DNA of 64,000 nucleotides. Origin: Clostridiales bacterium. GTDB lineage: Bacteria > Bacillota > Clostridia > Lachnospirales > Lachnospiraceae. Below, piece by piece: positions 26,561 through 36,062 of this stretch. A model generated the notes under the pieces. The model had not been told where the DNA came from. It searched no databases and was given only the letters and a program-made list of their open reading frames with translations. The DNA lies in the NCBI GenBank assembly GCA_020859985.1, contig JAJBVD010000086.1:1-64000 (forward strand), written 5' to 3'. The translations under genes were made by a program, and so were the position numbers. Positions within the stretch are counted from its first letter, which is position 1. Every line of letters starts with the position of its first letter.

Positions 26561-27547
26561 ATGAATTTAAAGGGAAGAAGTTTTTTGACCTTGAAGGATT
26601 TTACGCCGGATGAGATCACGTATCTGCTGGATCTTGCGGCAGATCTGAAAGCAAAGAAAAAGGCGGGTATACTGGAGCAGCCGCTGGCAGGAAAAAATAT
26701 TGCATTGATATTTGAAAAGACGAGCACGCGCACCCGCTGTTCGTTTGAGGTGGCATCGCATGACCTTGGCGCGCACGTGACCTATCTGGATCCGTCCGGA
26801 TCGCAGATCGGCAAAAAGGAGAGCATTCGCGACACCGCGCGCGTGCTCGGCCGTATGTATGACGGCATTGAATACCGCGGGTTTGGGCAGTCCATCGTCG
26901 AGGAACTGGCGAAATATGCGGGCGTCCCGGTCTGGAACGGCCTGACGAATGAGTATCATCCGACGCAGATGCTGGCGGATCTGTTGACGATCCGGGAGCA
27001 TTTAGGGGATCTGAAAGGCAAAAAGCTTGCTTATTTTGGCGATGCGCGCTATAACATGGGGAATTCCCTGATGATTGCCTGCACGAAGATGGGTATGCAT
27101 TTTACCGCCTGCACGGCGAAAGCTTATTTTCCAAACGAGGCGCTTGTGGCGCAGTGCGAGGAGTACGCGAAAGCAAGCGGCGGCTCCATAACACTGACTG
27201 ATTCGGTGGAGCAGGGCGCGAAGGATGCTGACGTGATCTACACGGACGTATGGGTATCAATGGGTGAGCCGGACGAGGTCTGGGCGGAGCGCATCGACGC
27301 GCTGCTTCCGTATCAGGTAAATGATAAGGTAATGTCCTGTGCGAAAAAGGACGCTATCTTCATGCACTGCCTGCCGGCGTTCCACGATCTGGAGACCGGG
27401 ATCGGCCGTCAGGTGTATGAGAAATTCGGGCTGACTGCGATGGAAGTGACAGACGAGGTGTTTGAGTCGCCGCAGTCCGTGGTGTTTGATGAGGCGGAAA
27501 ACCGCATGCATACGATCAAGGCTGTGATCGCGGCAACGATGATCTGA
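26561..27547 (+). CDS. argF: Ornithine carbamoyltransferase
   Basis: Forms citrulline from ornithine and carbamoyl phosphate (arginine pathway, or catabolic in the deiminase route). 328 residues. The carbamoyl phosphate loop [11 protein letters not shown] is present near residue 55, and the ornithine-binding HCLPAFHD near residue 270. [13 protein letters not shown] is the SMG loop. GAAAGGGGAG lies upstream. No arginine-pathway neighbours are in the window, so its catabolic or anabolic role is open. Confidence 0.95.
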   Translation: MNLKGRSFLTLKDFTPDEITYLLDLAADLKAKKKAGILEQPLAGKNIALIFEKTSTRTRCSFEVASHDLGAHVTYLDPSGSQIGKKESIRDTARVLGRMYDGIEYRGFGQSIVEELAKYAGVPVWNGLTNEYHPTQMLADLLTIREHLGDLKGKKLAYFGDARYNMGNSLMIACTKMGMHFTACTAKAYFPNEALVAQCEEYAKASGGSITLTDSVEQGAKDADVIYTDVWVSMGEPDEVWAERIDALLPYQVNDKVMSCAKKDAIFMHCLPAFHDLETGIGRQVYEKFGLTAMEVTDEVFESPQSVVFDEAENRMHTIKAVIAATMI

Positions 27548-27571
27548 GAAAACAGCGGGATGGAGGCAGCT

Positions 27572-27859
27572 ATGAGCAAAAACAAAAAGCACGCGGACGC
27601 GAACGCGAAGGAAGCAGATATCCGCAAGATCGAAGGATTCTGTGTTGTTACCTCGCTGATTGTGACTGCGCTCTGCTTTTTGTTCGCGAGCGGCATCCTG
27701 CAAAGTAACTGGATGCTGGGGTTTATTCAGATGTTTGGGGCTCTGATGAATCTTTCGGTGCTCCTCATATTTGTTTTGCGTAAAAAAACAGTGCCGGGAG
27801 TACTCTTTCTCCTGATACTGATCGCGCAGGTCTTTTCCGTGGTTTATTTTCTTGTGTAA
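27572..27859 (+). CDS. Small membrane protein of unknown function
   Basis: 95 residues with a charged N terminus (KNKKHADANAKEADIRKIEG) and about three hydrophobic segments (VVTSLIVTALCFLFASG, MLGFIQMFGALMNLSVLLIFVL, VPGVLFLLILIAQVFSVVYFLV). I do not recognise a family. GGAGG precedes the ATG at 27572 by five bases; the ATG at 27560 overlaps that site. It lies 24 bases after argF and 18 before birA, so it is probably in their transcript. Confidence 0.7.
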   Translation: MSKNKKHADANAKEADIRKIEGFCVVTSLIVTALCFLFASGILQSNWMLGFIQMFGALMNLSVLLIFVLRKKTVPGVLFLLILIAQVFSVVYFLV

Positions 27860-27877
27860 TATCATATAGGTGGCAGT

Positions 27878-28966
27878 GTGAAAACAGAAATCTTGACTAT
27901 GCTGACCCAGAGTAACGGCTATGTCTCCGGACAGGCTCTCTGTGACAGGCTCGGCGTATCCCGCACGGCAGTGTGGAAAGTGATCAATCAGTTAAAAGAA
28001 GAGGGGTACGAGATAGAATCCGTGACGAGTAAGGGATACCGGATTGTCGGCCGCCCGGACCGGATCACAGCGGAGGAAATCGCAAGCCGATTGAATTCAG
28101 ATTGGGCAGCCCGATCTGTACGGTATTTTGATTCCATTGACTCGACGAACAACGAGGCAAAGCGCCTGGCAGAGCAGGGCGCGCCGGAGGGGACTCTGGT
28201 TGTAGCGGAGGAACAGACGCAGGGTAAGGGGCGCCGCGGACGTTCCTGGATGACGCCTCCGGGCACCGCGATAGCGATGAGCCTGCTTCTGCGGCCAGGA
28301 AAAGTATCTCTGCCGGATATCGATGCGGATGGATCGCGGGATACGTGCAGTACCGCAGGAGAACCGCTCCATCCGGATCGCGCGCCGATGCTTACCCTCG
28401 TGATGGGTATGGCTGTAGCTTCGGCCTGCCGTGAGGTTTGCGGTGTGGATGTCGGAATCAAATGGCCGAACGATGTAGTCGCAAACGGCCGGAAAATCTG
28501 CGGGATTCTCACGGAAATGAGCTGCGAGGTAGACTTTATCAATTATGTTGTGATCGGTATCGGCATTAATACCGGAATCGAGGAATTTCCTCCGGAGCTG
28601 AGTGAGACGGCTGTTTCGCTGCACACGCTCATGGAAGCACTTCCTTGTAATGTTCAGCGGCAGGACGGCGCTGTGAGGCGGAAGCCTGACCGTGCACGGC
28701 TGATCGCGGCTTGCATGAGAGAATTTGAGCGGTATTACGGTCTGTTTATGAAAACGCAGGATTATACGCTCCTGATGAAAGAATACAACGAACTTCTGGT
28801 CGGCAAAGGCGAACGTGTCCGTGTGCTTTCCCCGGGAAATGAATTTGAGGGAATATCGGAAGGCATTGATCCAATGGGCGAGCTGCTGGTGCGCCGGGAG
28901 GATGGAACGACAGAAGCAATCTTTGCGGGCGAGGTGTCCGTAAGAGGTGTGTATGGGTACGTGTAA
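27878..28966 (+). CDS. birA: Bifunctional biotin ligase / biotin operon repressor BirA
   Basis: Attaches biotin to carboxylase subunits and represses biotin genes. GTG start after TAGGTGGCAG. The N-terminal ~60 residues are a winged HTH (LCDRLGVSRTAVWKVINQL). The ligase domain has GKGRRGRSWMTPPG (biotinyl-AMP loop), IKWPNDV and CGILTEMS, and a C-terminal SH3-like domain ends VRGVYGYV. Odd: two hydrophilic insertions lengthen the ligase core (around LPDIDADGSRDTCSTAG and VQRQDGAVRRKPD), giving 362 residues versus ~325 usual. Confidence 0.93.
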   Translation: MKTEILTMLTQSNGYVSGQALCDRLGVSRTAVWKVINQLKEEGYEIESVTSKGYRIVGRPDRITAEEIASRLNSDWAARSVRYFDSIDSTNNEAKRLAEQGAPEGTLVVAEEQTQGKGRRGRSWMTPPGTAIAMSLLLRPGKVSLPDIDADGSRDTCSTAGEPLHPDRAPMLTLVMGMAVASACREVCGVDVGIKWPNDVVANGRKICGILTEMSCEVDFINYVVIGIGINTGIEEFPPELSETAVSLHTLMEALPCNVQRQDGAVRRKPDRARLIAACMREFERYYGLFMKTQDYTLLMKEYNELLVGKGERVRVLSPGNEFEGISEGIDPMGELLVRREDGTTEAIFAGEVSVRGVYGYV

Positions 28967-29070
28967 TACAAAATATGCGAAGCATGAAGGAATTCGCAAG
29001 TATTACATGTTTTATAAGAATATTGACCGGAACGGCATCGGAAACTCAATGACAGGAATGGAAGCGAATC

Positions 29071-29439
29071 ATGATGAGTACAAATACAAATGAGGGCGGG
29101 TTTTCTTCTTCTGTTGTCCTCTGTGGGGCGAGCGCCTACGAACAAAAATATTATTTAAATGAAGCGTTTCAGAATCTTCCGGAGCAAATCAAAGAGGAGC
29201 TGCAGGTGATGTGTGTCCTCTATACGGAGGACATCGGAGGCGTGTTTTTGCTCGAATTTGACGGAAATGGAACCCTGCAGTTTCATACCGAGGCGAAAGA
29301 GGATGATTTTTCCTACGATGAGATCGGCAGTGTCCTGAAGATCAAGGAGCTGCGAAGAGAAAAAGAGGATCTGCTGTGCTCGCTGGAGCTGTATTATAAG
29401 GTACTGACCGGCAGGATCAATCCGGAAAGCTTGAGATAA
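29071..29439 (+). CDS. DUF6145 family protein
   Basis: A 122-residue soluble protein that I recognise as the Lachnospiraceae-typical DUF6145 type (YYLNEAFQNLPEQIKEELQV ... GSVLKIKELRREKEDLL...YYKV). No catalytic motif or membrane segment is visible; the second half is helical. Function unknown. ATG at 29071 or the next codon are equally possible; no strong ribosome binding site is seen. Confidence 0.7.
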   Translation: MMSTNTNEGGFSSSVVLCGASAYEQKYYLNEAFQNLPEQIKEELQVMCVLYTEDIGGVFLLEFDGNGTLQFHTEAKEDDFSYDEIGSVLKIKELRREKEDLLCSLELYYKVLTGRINPESLR

Positions 29440-29445
29440 AGCGGC

Positions 29446-29547
29446 AGGCGGTTGTGTTCGGCATGAGATCATGGAGCACAGGCGGCCTTGTCCGGCGTGT
29501 GGTTATGAAGCATAGGCGGCCGTGTTTGGCATGAAATCATGGGGCAT
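29446..29547 (+). repeat. Three tandem copies of a degenerate 34-bp repeat
   Basis: Units starting AGGCGG at 29446, 29480 and 29514 each read AGGCGG...GTGT.CGGCATGAGATCATGGAGCAT with 20-30% divergence. They fill most of the space before dusB. Confidence 0.7.
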
Positions 29548-29626
29548 AAAACGGATCGATACGGACAGGACATTTTATCCGATGTATGTATATGCAGGAA
29601 CTTCCGCAGGGAGATCAGAATCAGAG

Positions 29627-30586
29627 ATGAAGATTGGAAATGTAACGCTTGACAACAACATCATACTGGCACCGATGGCAGGGGTATCCGACCTGCCTTT
29701 TCGTTTGCTCTGCCGTGAGCAGGGAGCGGGGCTTGTCTGTACGGAGATGGTGAGCGCGAAAGCAATTTATTATAAAAATAAAAATACGGATACGCTGATG
29801 GCGACGCTGCCCGGGGAACGGCCGGTGTCCCTGCAGCTGTTCGGGTCGGATGCGGATATTATCAGCGAGATGGCGGCAGCGATAGAGGAACGGCCGTTTG
29901 ATATTCTGGATTTTAATCTGGGATGTCCGGTGCCGAAGGTGACGAGAAATGGCGAGGGATCCGCGCTGATGCGGGAGCCGAAGCGGGTAGAAGAGATTAT
30001 CACAAAAACCGTACGCGCGATTCACAAGCCGATGACAGTGAAGATCCGCAAGGGATTTTCTGAGGATGAAATCAATGCGGTCGAGATCGCGCGGATTGCC
30101 GAAAGCGCCGGTGCGGCAGCTGTTGCGGTGCACGGGCGCACCAGAGAGCAGTTTTATACCGGAAAGGCAGACTGGGATATCATTCGGCAGGTAAAAGAGG
30201 CAGTCAATATTCCCGTGATCGGCAATGGCGACGTAGATTCTCCACAGACAGCAAAGCGCATGCTTGAGGAGACCGGCTGTGATGGGGTGATGGTTGGCCG
30301 GGCGGCAAAGGGAAATCCATGGCTGTTTCGGCAGATACAGGCATATCTGGAAGACGGGACGCTGCTTCCGCCGCCATCGCCGGACGAAGTAAAGACTATG
30401 ATGCTGCGTCATGCGCGCATGCAGGTGGAATACAAAGGAGAATACATCGGCATCCGCGAGATGCGCGCACACATCTCCTGGTACACGGCTGGATTTCCCG
30501 GTTCCAGCAGGCTGCGTGCGGCGGTCAATCAGGTGGAGACTCTTTCGGAGCTGGAAGTCCTGCTTCAGGAGAGATTTTCTGTCTGA
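29627..30586 (+). CDS. dusB: tRNA-dihydrouridine synthase B
   Basis: FMN-dependent reductase that makes dihydrouridine in tRNA. About 319 residues from the ATG at 29627, where the sequence begins with the conserved IGNVTLDNNIILAPMAGVSD. Catalytic cysteine in DFNLGCPVPKV (near residue 100), LMREPKRVEEI, MTVKIRKGF and HGRTREQFYTG in order, then GNGDV and MVGRAAKGNPW. The open frame extends 35 codons upstream through the tandem repeat, without family similarity. Ribosome binding site weak. Confidence 0.93.
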   Translation: MKIGNVTLDNNIILAPMAGVSDLPFRLLCREQGAGLVCTEMVSAKAIYYKNKNTDTLMATLPGERPVSLQLFGSDADIISEMAAAIEERPFDILDFNLGCPVPKVTRNGEGSALMREPKRVEEIITKTVRAIHKPMTVKIRKGFSEDEINAVEIARIAESAGAAAVAVHGRTREQFYTGKADWDIIRQVKEAVNIPVIGNGDVDSPQTAKRMLEETGCDGVMVGRAAKGNPWLFRQIQAYLEDGTLLPPPSPDEVKTMMLRHARMQVEYKGEYIGIREMRAHISWYTAGFPGSSRLRAAVNQVETLSELEVLLQERFSV

Positions 30587-30689
30587 GCCTGTTTTGCTTT
30601 GCCCGCAGACGAATGTTCTCACAGATGATTTTGTTTTATAAACTCTTATAATTTCACTGAAAATTTACACATGGAATTCTTATAATTTC

Positions 30690-30718
30690 TTGACAAACTG
30701 CATACAATCCGTTAGAAT
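30690..30718 (+). promoter_or_regulatory. Sigma-A promoter of greA-lysS
   Basis: TTGACA (30690-30695) and TAGAAT (30713-30718) with 17-base spacing. Downstream, AGCGCAGGCAT and ATGCCCGCGCT form a stem in the leader (about 30733-30764). The ~345-base gap from dusB to greA otherwise contains nothing I can name. Confidence 0.85.
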
Positions 30719-30932
30719 ACAGTAATTGTCGAGCGCAGGCATTCTTTATGGATGCCCGCGCTTGTCATAGTGAAACCGAATCAGATCAGTGTGCCGCATG
30801 TTTGCGATTTTCCATTATGGCACACTGATTTTGAGAGGAAGAGGATAACTGTAAAGATACTGAAAATTGTACAGATGGACAGATAAGAAAATTGACATCA
30901 CAGACAAGGTGTGGATAGGAGTGGAAGATCAA

Positions 30933-31415
30933 ATGGAAGAAAAAAAGAATCTGATGACGTATGCAGGGCTGCAGAAGCTGGAGGATGAGCTGCATGAACT
31001 CAAGGTAGTTCGCAGAAAAGCAGTCGCAGAGAAGATCAAAGAGGCCAGAGAACAGGGGGATATCTCAGAGAACGCCGAGTATGACGCAGCTATGGATGAG
31101 CAGCGCGACATCGAGGCACGGATTGAAGAGATCGGCAAGCTTCTGAAAAATGCCGAGGTAGTCGTGGATGAAGACATTGATTCGGGTAAGATCAACGTCG
31201 GATGCACGGTACGTCTGTACGATGAGGAGTATGAGGAGGAAGTAGAGTACAGCATTGTAGGTTCCTCCGAGGCGGACAGCCTTCATGGAAAGATTTCCAA
31301 CGAATCCCCGGTCGGAAAGGCGCTGATCGGGCACAGTGTGGGCGACGAGATATCGGTGGAGACCCAGGCCGGGACAGCGGAGTATAAGATCCTCAGTATT
31401 GAGCGTACGGCATAA
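30933..31415 (+). CDS. greA: Transcription elongation factor GreA
   Basis: Rescues backtracked RNA polymerase by stimulating transcript cleavage. About 160 residues: N-terminal coiled coil with REQGDISENAEYDAAMDEQ (acidic tip D and E) and C-terminal FKBP-like domain with VGSSEADSLHGKISNESPVGKALIG. The ATG at 30933 gives family length; the 22 extra upstream codons are not conserved. Followed by lysS, a frequent Firmicutes pairing. Confidence 0.95.
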   Translation: MEEKKNLMTYAGLQKLEDELHELKVVRRKAVAEKIKEAREQGDISENAEYDAAMDEQRDIEARIEEIGKLLKNAEVVVDEDIDSGKINVGCTVRLYDEEYEEEVEYSIVGSSEADSLHGKISNESPVGKALIGHSVGDEISVETQAGTAEYKILSIERTA

Positions 31416-31586
31416 AAAAGCGCATGACGTAAAGAAGCGTGATGTAAAACAGAACATATAATCACAGGAAAGAATTTTCGGATGGCAGTCAGATGTCCGA
31501 CAGATGAAGACTACGGACAATTTCGGTCAGATGTTCGGAAATGAAAGACATCAGTTGGGATATTTGCAGGATGAGGAGTGAGAGAG

Positions 31587-33119
31587 TTGGCAGAAGAGCA
31601 GGTACAGCAGAATCAGCAGGGAAAACAGAATCAGCAGAATAAGAAGGCAGAACAGCCGGTAGACACAAAGCAGCTTTTAAAGGTGCGCCGCGACAAATTA
31701 CAGGAGCTTCGCGAGAGCGGGAATGACCCGTTTCTGATCCGGAAATACGAAGTGACGAATCACAGCATGGAGATCAAAGATCACTTCGAACAGTTTGAAT
31801 CGCAGACAGTCAGCGTGGCCGGGCGCATGATGTCAAAGCGCGTCATGGGCAAAGCCTCCTTCTGCAATGTGCAGGATCTTCAGGGAAGCATTCAGGCTTA
31901 TGTGGCCCGTGATGCCATCGGTGAGGACGAGTACAAAGCATTTAAAAAGATGGACATCGGCGATATTGTCGGCATCGAGGGCACTGTATTCCGCACGAAG
32001 ACCGGCGAGACCTCGATTCATGCTGCGAAGGTGGTGCTGCTCTCCAAGAGCCTTCAGATACTTCCGGAAAAATATCATGGTCTGACGAATACGGACATGC
32101 GTTATCGTCAGCGCTACGTAGACCTGATCATGAACCAGGATGTAAAGGATACCTTTGTGAAGCGCTCTAAGATCATCAGCGCCATCCGCCGTTATCTTGA
32201 CGGAGAAGGCTTTCTTGAGGTGGAGACGCCGATGCTGGTGGCCAACGCAGGCGGTGCAGCCGCGCGTCCGTTCTCTACGCATTACAACGCGCTGGATGAG
32301 GACGTTAAGCTCCGCATCTCTCTGGAGCTGTACTTAAAGCGCCTGATTGTCGGCGGTATGGAGCGCGTCTACGAGATCGGCCGCGTGTTCCGCAACGAGG
32401 GTCTGGATACCCGCCACAATCCGGAGTTCACCCTGATGGAGCTCTATCAGGCTTACACTGATTATCACGGCATGATGGACCTGACGGAGAACCTGTACCG
32501 TCATGTGGCGCAGGAGGTACTCGGCACGACGACCATTACCTACAATGGCATCGAGATGGATCTTGGAAAGCCGTTCGAACGCATCACCATGGTTGACGCG
32601 GTGAAGAAGTATGCCGGCGTGGACTTCAATGAGATCCACAGTGTAGAAGAGGCGCGTGCTGCGGCGGATGCGCATCACATTGCCTACGAAAAGCATCACA
32701 AGAAAGGCGATATCCTGAACCTGTTCTTTGAAGAATTCGTCGAAGAACATCTGGTGCAGCCGACCTTTGTGATGGATCACCCGATCGAGATCTCGCCTCT
32801 TACTAAGAAAAAGCCGGAGAACCCGGATTATGTGGAGCGCTTCGAGTTCTTTATGAATGGCTGGGAGATGGCAAACGCCTACTCCGAGCTGAATGACCCG
32901 ATTGATCAGCGGGAGCGCTTCAAGGCGCAGGAAGAGCTGCTCGCCCTCGGCAATGAAGAGGCGAACACGACCGACGAGGACTTCATGTATGCTCTGGAGC
33001 TCGGCATGCCCCCGACAGGCGGTATCGGTTTCGGTATCGACCGCATGGTGATGCTGTTGACAGATTCACCGGCGATCCGGGATGTGCTGTTATTCCCGAC
33101 AATGAGAAGCACGAATTAA
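31587..33119 (+). CDS. lysS: Lysyl-tRNA synthetase, class II
   Basis: Charges tRNA-Lys. About 510 residues: a Gln/Lys-rich N-terminal extension, an OB anticodon-binding domain ([17 protein letters not shown]), class II motif 2 ([20 protein letters not shown]) and motif 3 ([17 protein letters not shown]). TTG at 31587 sits eight bases after AGGAG; an upstream GTG (31578) overlaps it. Odd: the last codons after FPTMR (STN) come from an integrated element. The original tail, FPTMRHIEQ, is left at 44817 beyond the element. Confidence 0.95.
   Translation: MAEEQVQQNQQGKQNQQNKKAEQPVDTKQLLKVRRDKLQELRESGNDPFLIRKYEVTNHSMEIKDHFEQFESQTVSVAGRMMSKRVMGKASFCNVQDLQGSIQAYVARDAIGEDEYKAFKKMDIGDIVGIEGTVFRTKTGETSIHAAKVVLLSKSLQILPEKYHGLTNTDMRYRQRYVDLIMNQDVKDTFVKRSKIISAIRRYLDGEGFLEVETPMLVANAGGAAARPFSTHYNALDEDVKLRISLELYLKRLIVGGMERVYEIGRVFRNEGLDTRHNPEFTLMELYQAYTDYHGMMDLTENLYRHVAQEVLGTTTITYNGIEMDLGKPFERITMVDAVKKYAGVDFNEIHSVEEARAAADAHHIAYEKHHKKGDILNLFFEEFVEEHLVQPTFVMDHPIEISPLTKKKPENPDYVERFEFFMNGWEMANAYSELNDPIDQRERFKAQEELLALGNEEANTTDEDFMYALELGMPPTGGIGFGIDRMVMLLTDSPAIRDVLLFPTMRSTN
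33093..33107 (+). other. Left attachment core (attL) in lysS
   Basis: TTCCCGACAATGAGA encodes the conserved FPTMR end of LysS. One mismatch to the copy at 44817. Confidence 0.75.
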
Positions 33120-33154
33120 AAGAATCCAGCATTTATGCGGGTTCGCGGCATATT

Positions 33155-33199
33155 CTCTGAACCAAAAAACAGGATTTTGAACCAATTTTGAACCATTTT
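33155..33199 (+). repeat. Left-end GAACCA arm-type repeats
   Basis: GAACCA occurs at about 33159, 33179 and 33190, the last two 11 bases apart (GAACCAATTTTGAACCA). A 22-base stretch (33178-33199) is identical to 44681-44702 at the other end. Likely integrase arm-binding sites. Confidence 0.65.
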
Positions 33200-33265
33200 T
33201 CAAAAGATTTCTGCAGAGTTACGGAGATTTAAGGAAAAATGAAGCATATTATGATGTAGAAATGG

Positions 33266-33300
33266 AAGGGCCTGAACCGTTGTGTTCGGGCCTTTCTACG
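33266..33300 (+). terminator. Rho-independent terminator after lysS/left end
   Basis: AAGGGCCTGAAC (33266-33277) pairs with GTTCGGGCCTTT (33284-33295) allowing wobble; a few T follow. It separates lysS from rtcB. Confidence 0.7.
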
Positions 33301-33376
33301 TCTGCGGAGACGTTCACAGCAATCAATCCGGGTGAATGAGTATCAACTATTAGCCGCAAGGAAAGGAAGATATCAG

Positions 33377-34495
33377 ATGAAAAAGATAGAAGGTCGTTAT
33401 GCGAAAGCAAAAATATTTACGGATAATGTAGAGGATTATGCACTGGCACAGGTGAAGCTGATCTGTGATCAGAAGGGAGCGGAAGGAAGTGTTATCCGTC
33501 TGATGCCGGATGTACATCCGGGTAAGGTTGGGCCGATTGGTTTAACTATGACGGTAAACGATATGGTACTGCCGAACATTGTCGGGATTGATATCGGCTG
33601 CGGCATTACCATAGCGAGGCTGAAACAGAGAAAACTGGAATATCAGAAACTGGATACAGTGATTCGGGAGCGGATTCCGTCTGGATTCCATATTCGCAGT
33701 AAGCCTCACCGCTTTGCGGAGAGCTTTCCCTTTGAGGAGTTGAAGTGTTACAGACATATTAGTCTGGACAGAATTATGCGGAGTATGGGGTCTCTTGGAG
33801 GCGGCAATCATTTTATCGAAGCTGACCGTGGGGAGGACGGCAGTCTCTATGTTGTAATCCATAGCGGAAGCCGGCATCTTGGAAAGGAGGTTGCGGAGTA
33901 TTATCTGAATCAGGGACAGCGTATTCTGAAAGAACAGGAAGTTGATATTCCATATGAACTGACCTATCTGGAAGGTTCGCTGATGGAAGACTATCTCCAC
34001 GATCAGTGTGTGGTACAGAGCTTTGCTTCACAGAACCGCGCTGCTATGTTGGACGAGCTGATAAAGGGAATGAAACTCAAAGTGGAGGAAGAATTCTCTT
34101 GCGTCCACAATTATATCGAGATCGGCACAGATTACAAGATGCTGCGCAAAGGTGCGATTTCCGCAAAATCCGGAGAGAAAGTGATTATTCCGATTAATAT
34201 GCGTGATGGTGTTATTCTTGGCATTGGGAAAGGCAACCCCGACTGGAATGATTCAGCTCCGCACGGTTCCGGACGCATTCTGAAACGTGCAGATGTGCAG
34301 AATCATTATACGGTGTCAAATTACAAGAAAGAGATGAAGGGTATTTACAGCAGCTGTATCGGTAAGGATACGCTGGATGAAGCACCGTTCGCATATCGGG
34401 GCATATCAGAGATTGCCGGAGCGATTTCGGATACAGTGGAGATTCAGCAGATTTTAAAGCCAGTCTATAATTTCAAGGCTGGCAGTAATGAGTAG
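33377..34495 (+). CDS. rtcB: RtcB family RNA ligase (RtcB2-like)
   Basis: Seals RNA 2',3'-cyclic phosphate or 3'-phosphate ends to 5'-OH using GTP and Mn2+. At ~372 residues this is the shorter RtcB type. Active-site segments: DVHPGKVGPIGLT, NIVGIDIGCGI (metal-binding Asp/Cys), GGGNHFIEAD, the metal histidine in HSGSRHLG, and GSGRILKRADV near the guanylylation region. ATG at 33377 has AAGGAAG upstream. The release factor gene prfH follows 59 bases later; this RtcB-PrfH pairing is known to act in repair of ribosomes cut by rRNA-targeting toxins. Confidence 0.9.
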   Translation: MKKIEGRYAKAKIFTDNVEDYALAQVKLICDQKGAEGSVIRLMPDVHPGKVGPIGLTMTVNDMVLPNIVGIDIGCGITIARLKQRKLEYQKLDTVIRERIPSGFHIRSKPHRFAESFPFEELKCYRHISLDRIMRSMGSLGGGNHFIEADRGEDGSLYVVIHSGSRHLGKEVAEYYLNQGQRILKEQEVDIPYELTYLEGSLMEDYLHDQCVVQSFASQNRAAMLDELIKGMKLKVEEEFSCVHNYIEIGTDYKMLRKGAISAKSGEKVIIPINMRDGVILGIGKGNPDWNDSAPHGSGRILKRADVQNHYTVSNYKKEMKGIYSSCIGKDTLDEAPFAYRGISEIAGAISDTVEIQQILKPVYNFKAGSNE

Positions 34496-34554
34496 TGACA
34501 TACAGCGGTGACATATAATAGAAATCGTTATAAACGAAACGAGGTGATAAGAAG

Positions 34555-35144
34555 ATGATTATACAGATAAGCTCTGGACAGGGTCCTGCGGAATGTGAGC
34601 TTGCAGTCGGCAAATTATACGAAGCTCTCTGCAAAGAATTTCCTGACGTTGAATTGCTGTCGAGCCACAGGTCGAGGCATAGTGGGTTGTATACGTCTGT
34701 ACTGCTGTCAACAGAGGCAGATTTGATAGAACTGGACGGTTCTGTACAGTGGATTTGCAAATCGCCGTTCAGACCTCATCATGGCAGGAAGAACTGGTTT
34801 ATTGATGTGAGCATTGTTCCGGAGGTGCAGAATATTTGCAATGAGCAGGATATCCACTTTGAAAGCTTCCGTTCCGGCGGAAAGGGTGGCCAGAATGTAA
34901 ATAAGGTTGAAACCGGAGTGCGCCTGATACATATCCCACCGGCATTGCGGTCACATCAACCTCACAGAGAAGCCAATATCAGAATAAACAGGATGCGCTC
35001 CGAAAGCTGAATGCGATTCTTGCTGATAGGCAGTCGGCAGAGACGGCAAAGCAGGCGCACAATGCCTGGAGTGAGAAGAACCGGCTGGTGAGGGGAAATC
35101 CGGTAAGAATTTATGAAGGGATGGAATTTAAACGTAAGAGGTAG
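34555..35144 (+). pseudogene. prfH: Peptide chain release factor H (prfH), frameshifted
   Basis: Class I release-factor-like protein lacking the codon-recognition domain. The first frame gives [16 protein letters not shown] ... [20 protein letters not shown], with the GGQ motif intact, then IHIPP. From about 34938 homology continues in the -1 frame ([20 protein letters not shown] ... EFKRKR) to a TAG at 35142, about 68 codons without a stop. Re-reading one base at CCA/CC restores [10 protein letters not shown] one-base deletion is the simplest reading. The frame-0 product (151 residues) keeps GGQ but loses the C-terminal rRNA-facing tail. Preceded by ACGAGGTGAT and coupled to rtcB. Confidence 0.85.
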
Positions 35145-35189
35145 TCAGGGAAGCATTTACATTGAGAAACCAGATAATCGGGACACAGG

Positions 35190-35214
35190 GTCAGGCTTAA
35201 TGCCTGGCCTTTGT
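35190..35214 (+). terminator. Terminator after rtcB-prfH
   Basis: GTCAGGC-TTAAT-GCCTGGC followed by CTTTGTT forms a 7-base stem with one wobble, 45 bases after the prfH stop. Confidence 0.65.
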
Positions 35215-35315
35215 TAATATGCAACAATTCAGAGCAGCAGTAAAATAAAAGGCAATTTGCGTTCTGCTGTTTTGAACGACTGCTCAAATTAAAAATCAAG
35301 AAGGAGGATGTTTCA

Positions 35316-35603
35316 ATGAGCATTATGGAAGAGCTGTACAATGGCAAGGTATACCCGTCTGAGCAGGTATCCCCGAAAAATGATAGTTACAGGGAAGCAA
35401 ACAGAAGGCTGGATCAGCTGTCATCGGAGATGGAAGAACGACTAAGTAAGGAAGATTATGCAAAACTGGATGAAATCTGCGACTGCATGGTTGACACTCA
35501 GGACATCATGTGTCTGGAATTCTTTCGGTTGGGCCTCTCTATGGGTTTGCTGCTTATGAAAGAAGCGGTGGATAATCCATATCTTCCCAAGAAAGATGAG
35601 TAA
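35316..35603 (+). CDS. DUF6809 family protein
   Basis: A 95-residue helical protein starting MSIMEELYNGKVYPSEQ, with the YREANRRLDQLSSEMEERLS segment and a C-terminal FFRLGLSMGLLLMKEA helix. I recognise the DUF6809 pattern that is frequent on Clostridia mobile elements; no function is known. AAGGAGG lies eight bases before the ATG. Confidence 0.75.
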   Translation: MSIMEELYNGKVYPSEQVSPKNDSYREANRRLDQLSSEMEERLSKEDYAKLDEICDCMVDTQDIMCLEFFRLGLSMGLLLMKEAVDNPYLPKKDE

Positions 35604-35638
35604 GCTATACGACATAAGCCATCACCGGGCGTAATGGC

Positions 35639-35980
35639 CTATTTGTTTTCGCGTATCTTTTTGAACAACAGGAAATATTCCTGCAGGAGTTGTTTTTGAG
35701 AATCATCATCAGAGCGGAACAATTCAACAATGTAGCCGGGAATATTGGCTTCTTCCTCTGCTCTGTGGTCTGTGCCTCTGATGAGATAGTCCATATCAGT
35801 AGAGAGAATCTCGCAGAGCAGTACAAGCTTTTCAAGAGAAAGGCAGGTTATTCCACGCTCACATTCGCTCATGTGTTTGATTGAGATATCCAGCTTTTCG
35901 GCAAGCTGTGCTTGCGTAAGACGGTTTTCGTGCCTGAGCTGTGCGATACGGCTGCCGATGTCGATATATAGACTGTTCAT
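35639..35980 (-). CDS. XRE-family transcriptional regulator
   Basis: 113 residues: a Cro/CI HTH (IGSRIAQLRHENRLTQAQLAEKL then ISIKHMSECERGITCLSLEKL) and a short acidic C-terminal tail. AGGAGG lies nine bases before the ATG at 35980; a longer frame has no ribosome binding site. Transcribed opposite to its neighbours. A GTTTAC-AG-GTAAAC palindrome upstream could be its operator. Probably regulates genes of the element. Confidence 0.87.
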   Translation of the reverse strand: MNSLYIDIGSRIAQLRHENRLTQAQLAEKLDISIKHMSECERGITCLSLEKLVLLCEILSTDMDYLIRGTDHRAEEEANIPGYIVELFRSDDDSQKQLLQEYFLLFKKIRENK

Positions 35981-36048
35981 GGGGGAAAACCTCCTGTTTA
36001 TGCTTAGTATAGTCTCTGCGGAAATACGATAAAATAACAAATTACGTT

Positions 36049-36062
36049 GTTTACAGGTAAAC
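36049..36062. promoter_or_regulatory. Candidate operator of the XRE regulator
   Basis: GTTTAC-AG-GTAAAC, a perfect 6-base inverted repeat, lies about 70 bases before the XRE start and about 200 before the zinc-ribbon gene, between divergent genes. Low-to-moderate support. Confidence 0.45.

Noticed and set aside
34930-34960. Programmed -1 frameshift in prfH
   Set aside because: No X-XXY-YYZ slippery heptamer or obvious downstream structure at the crossover; a simple one-base loss explains the data better, so it is called a pseudogene.
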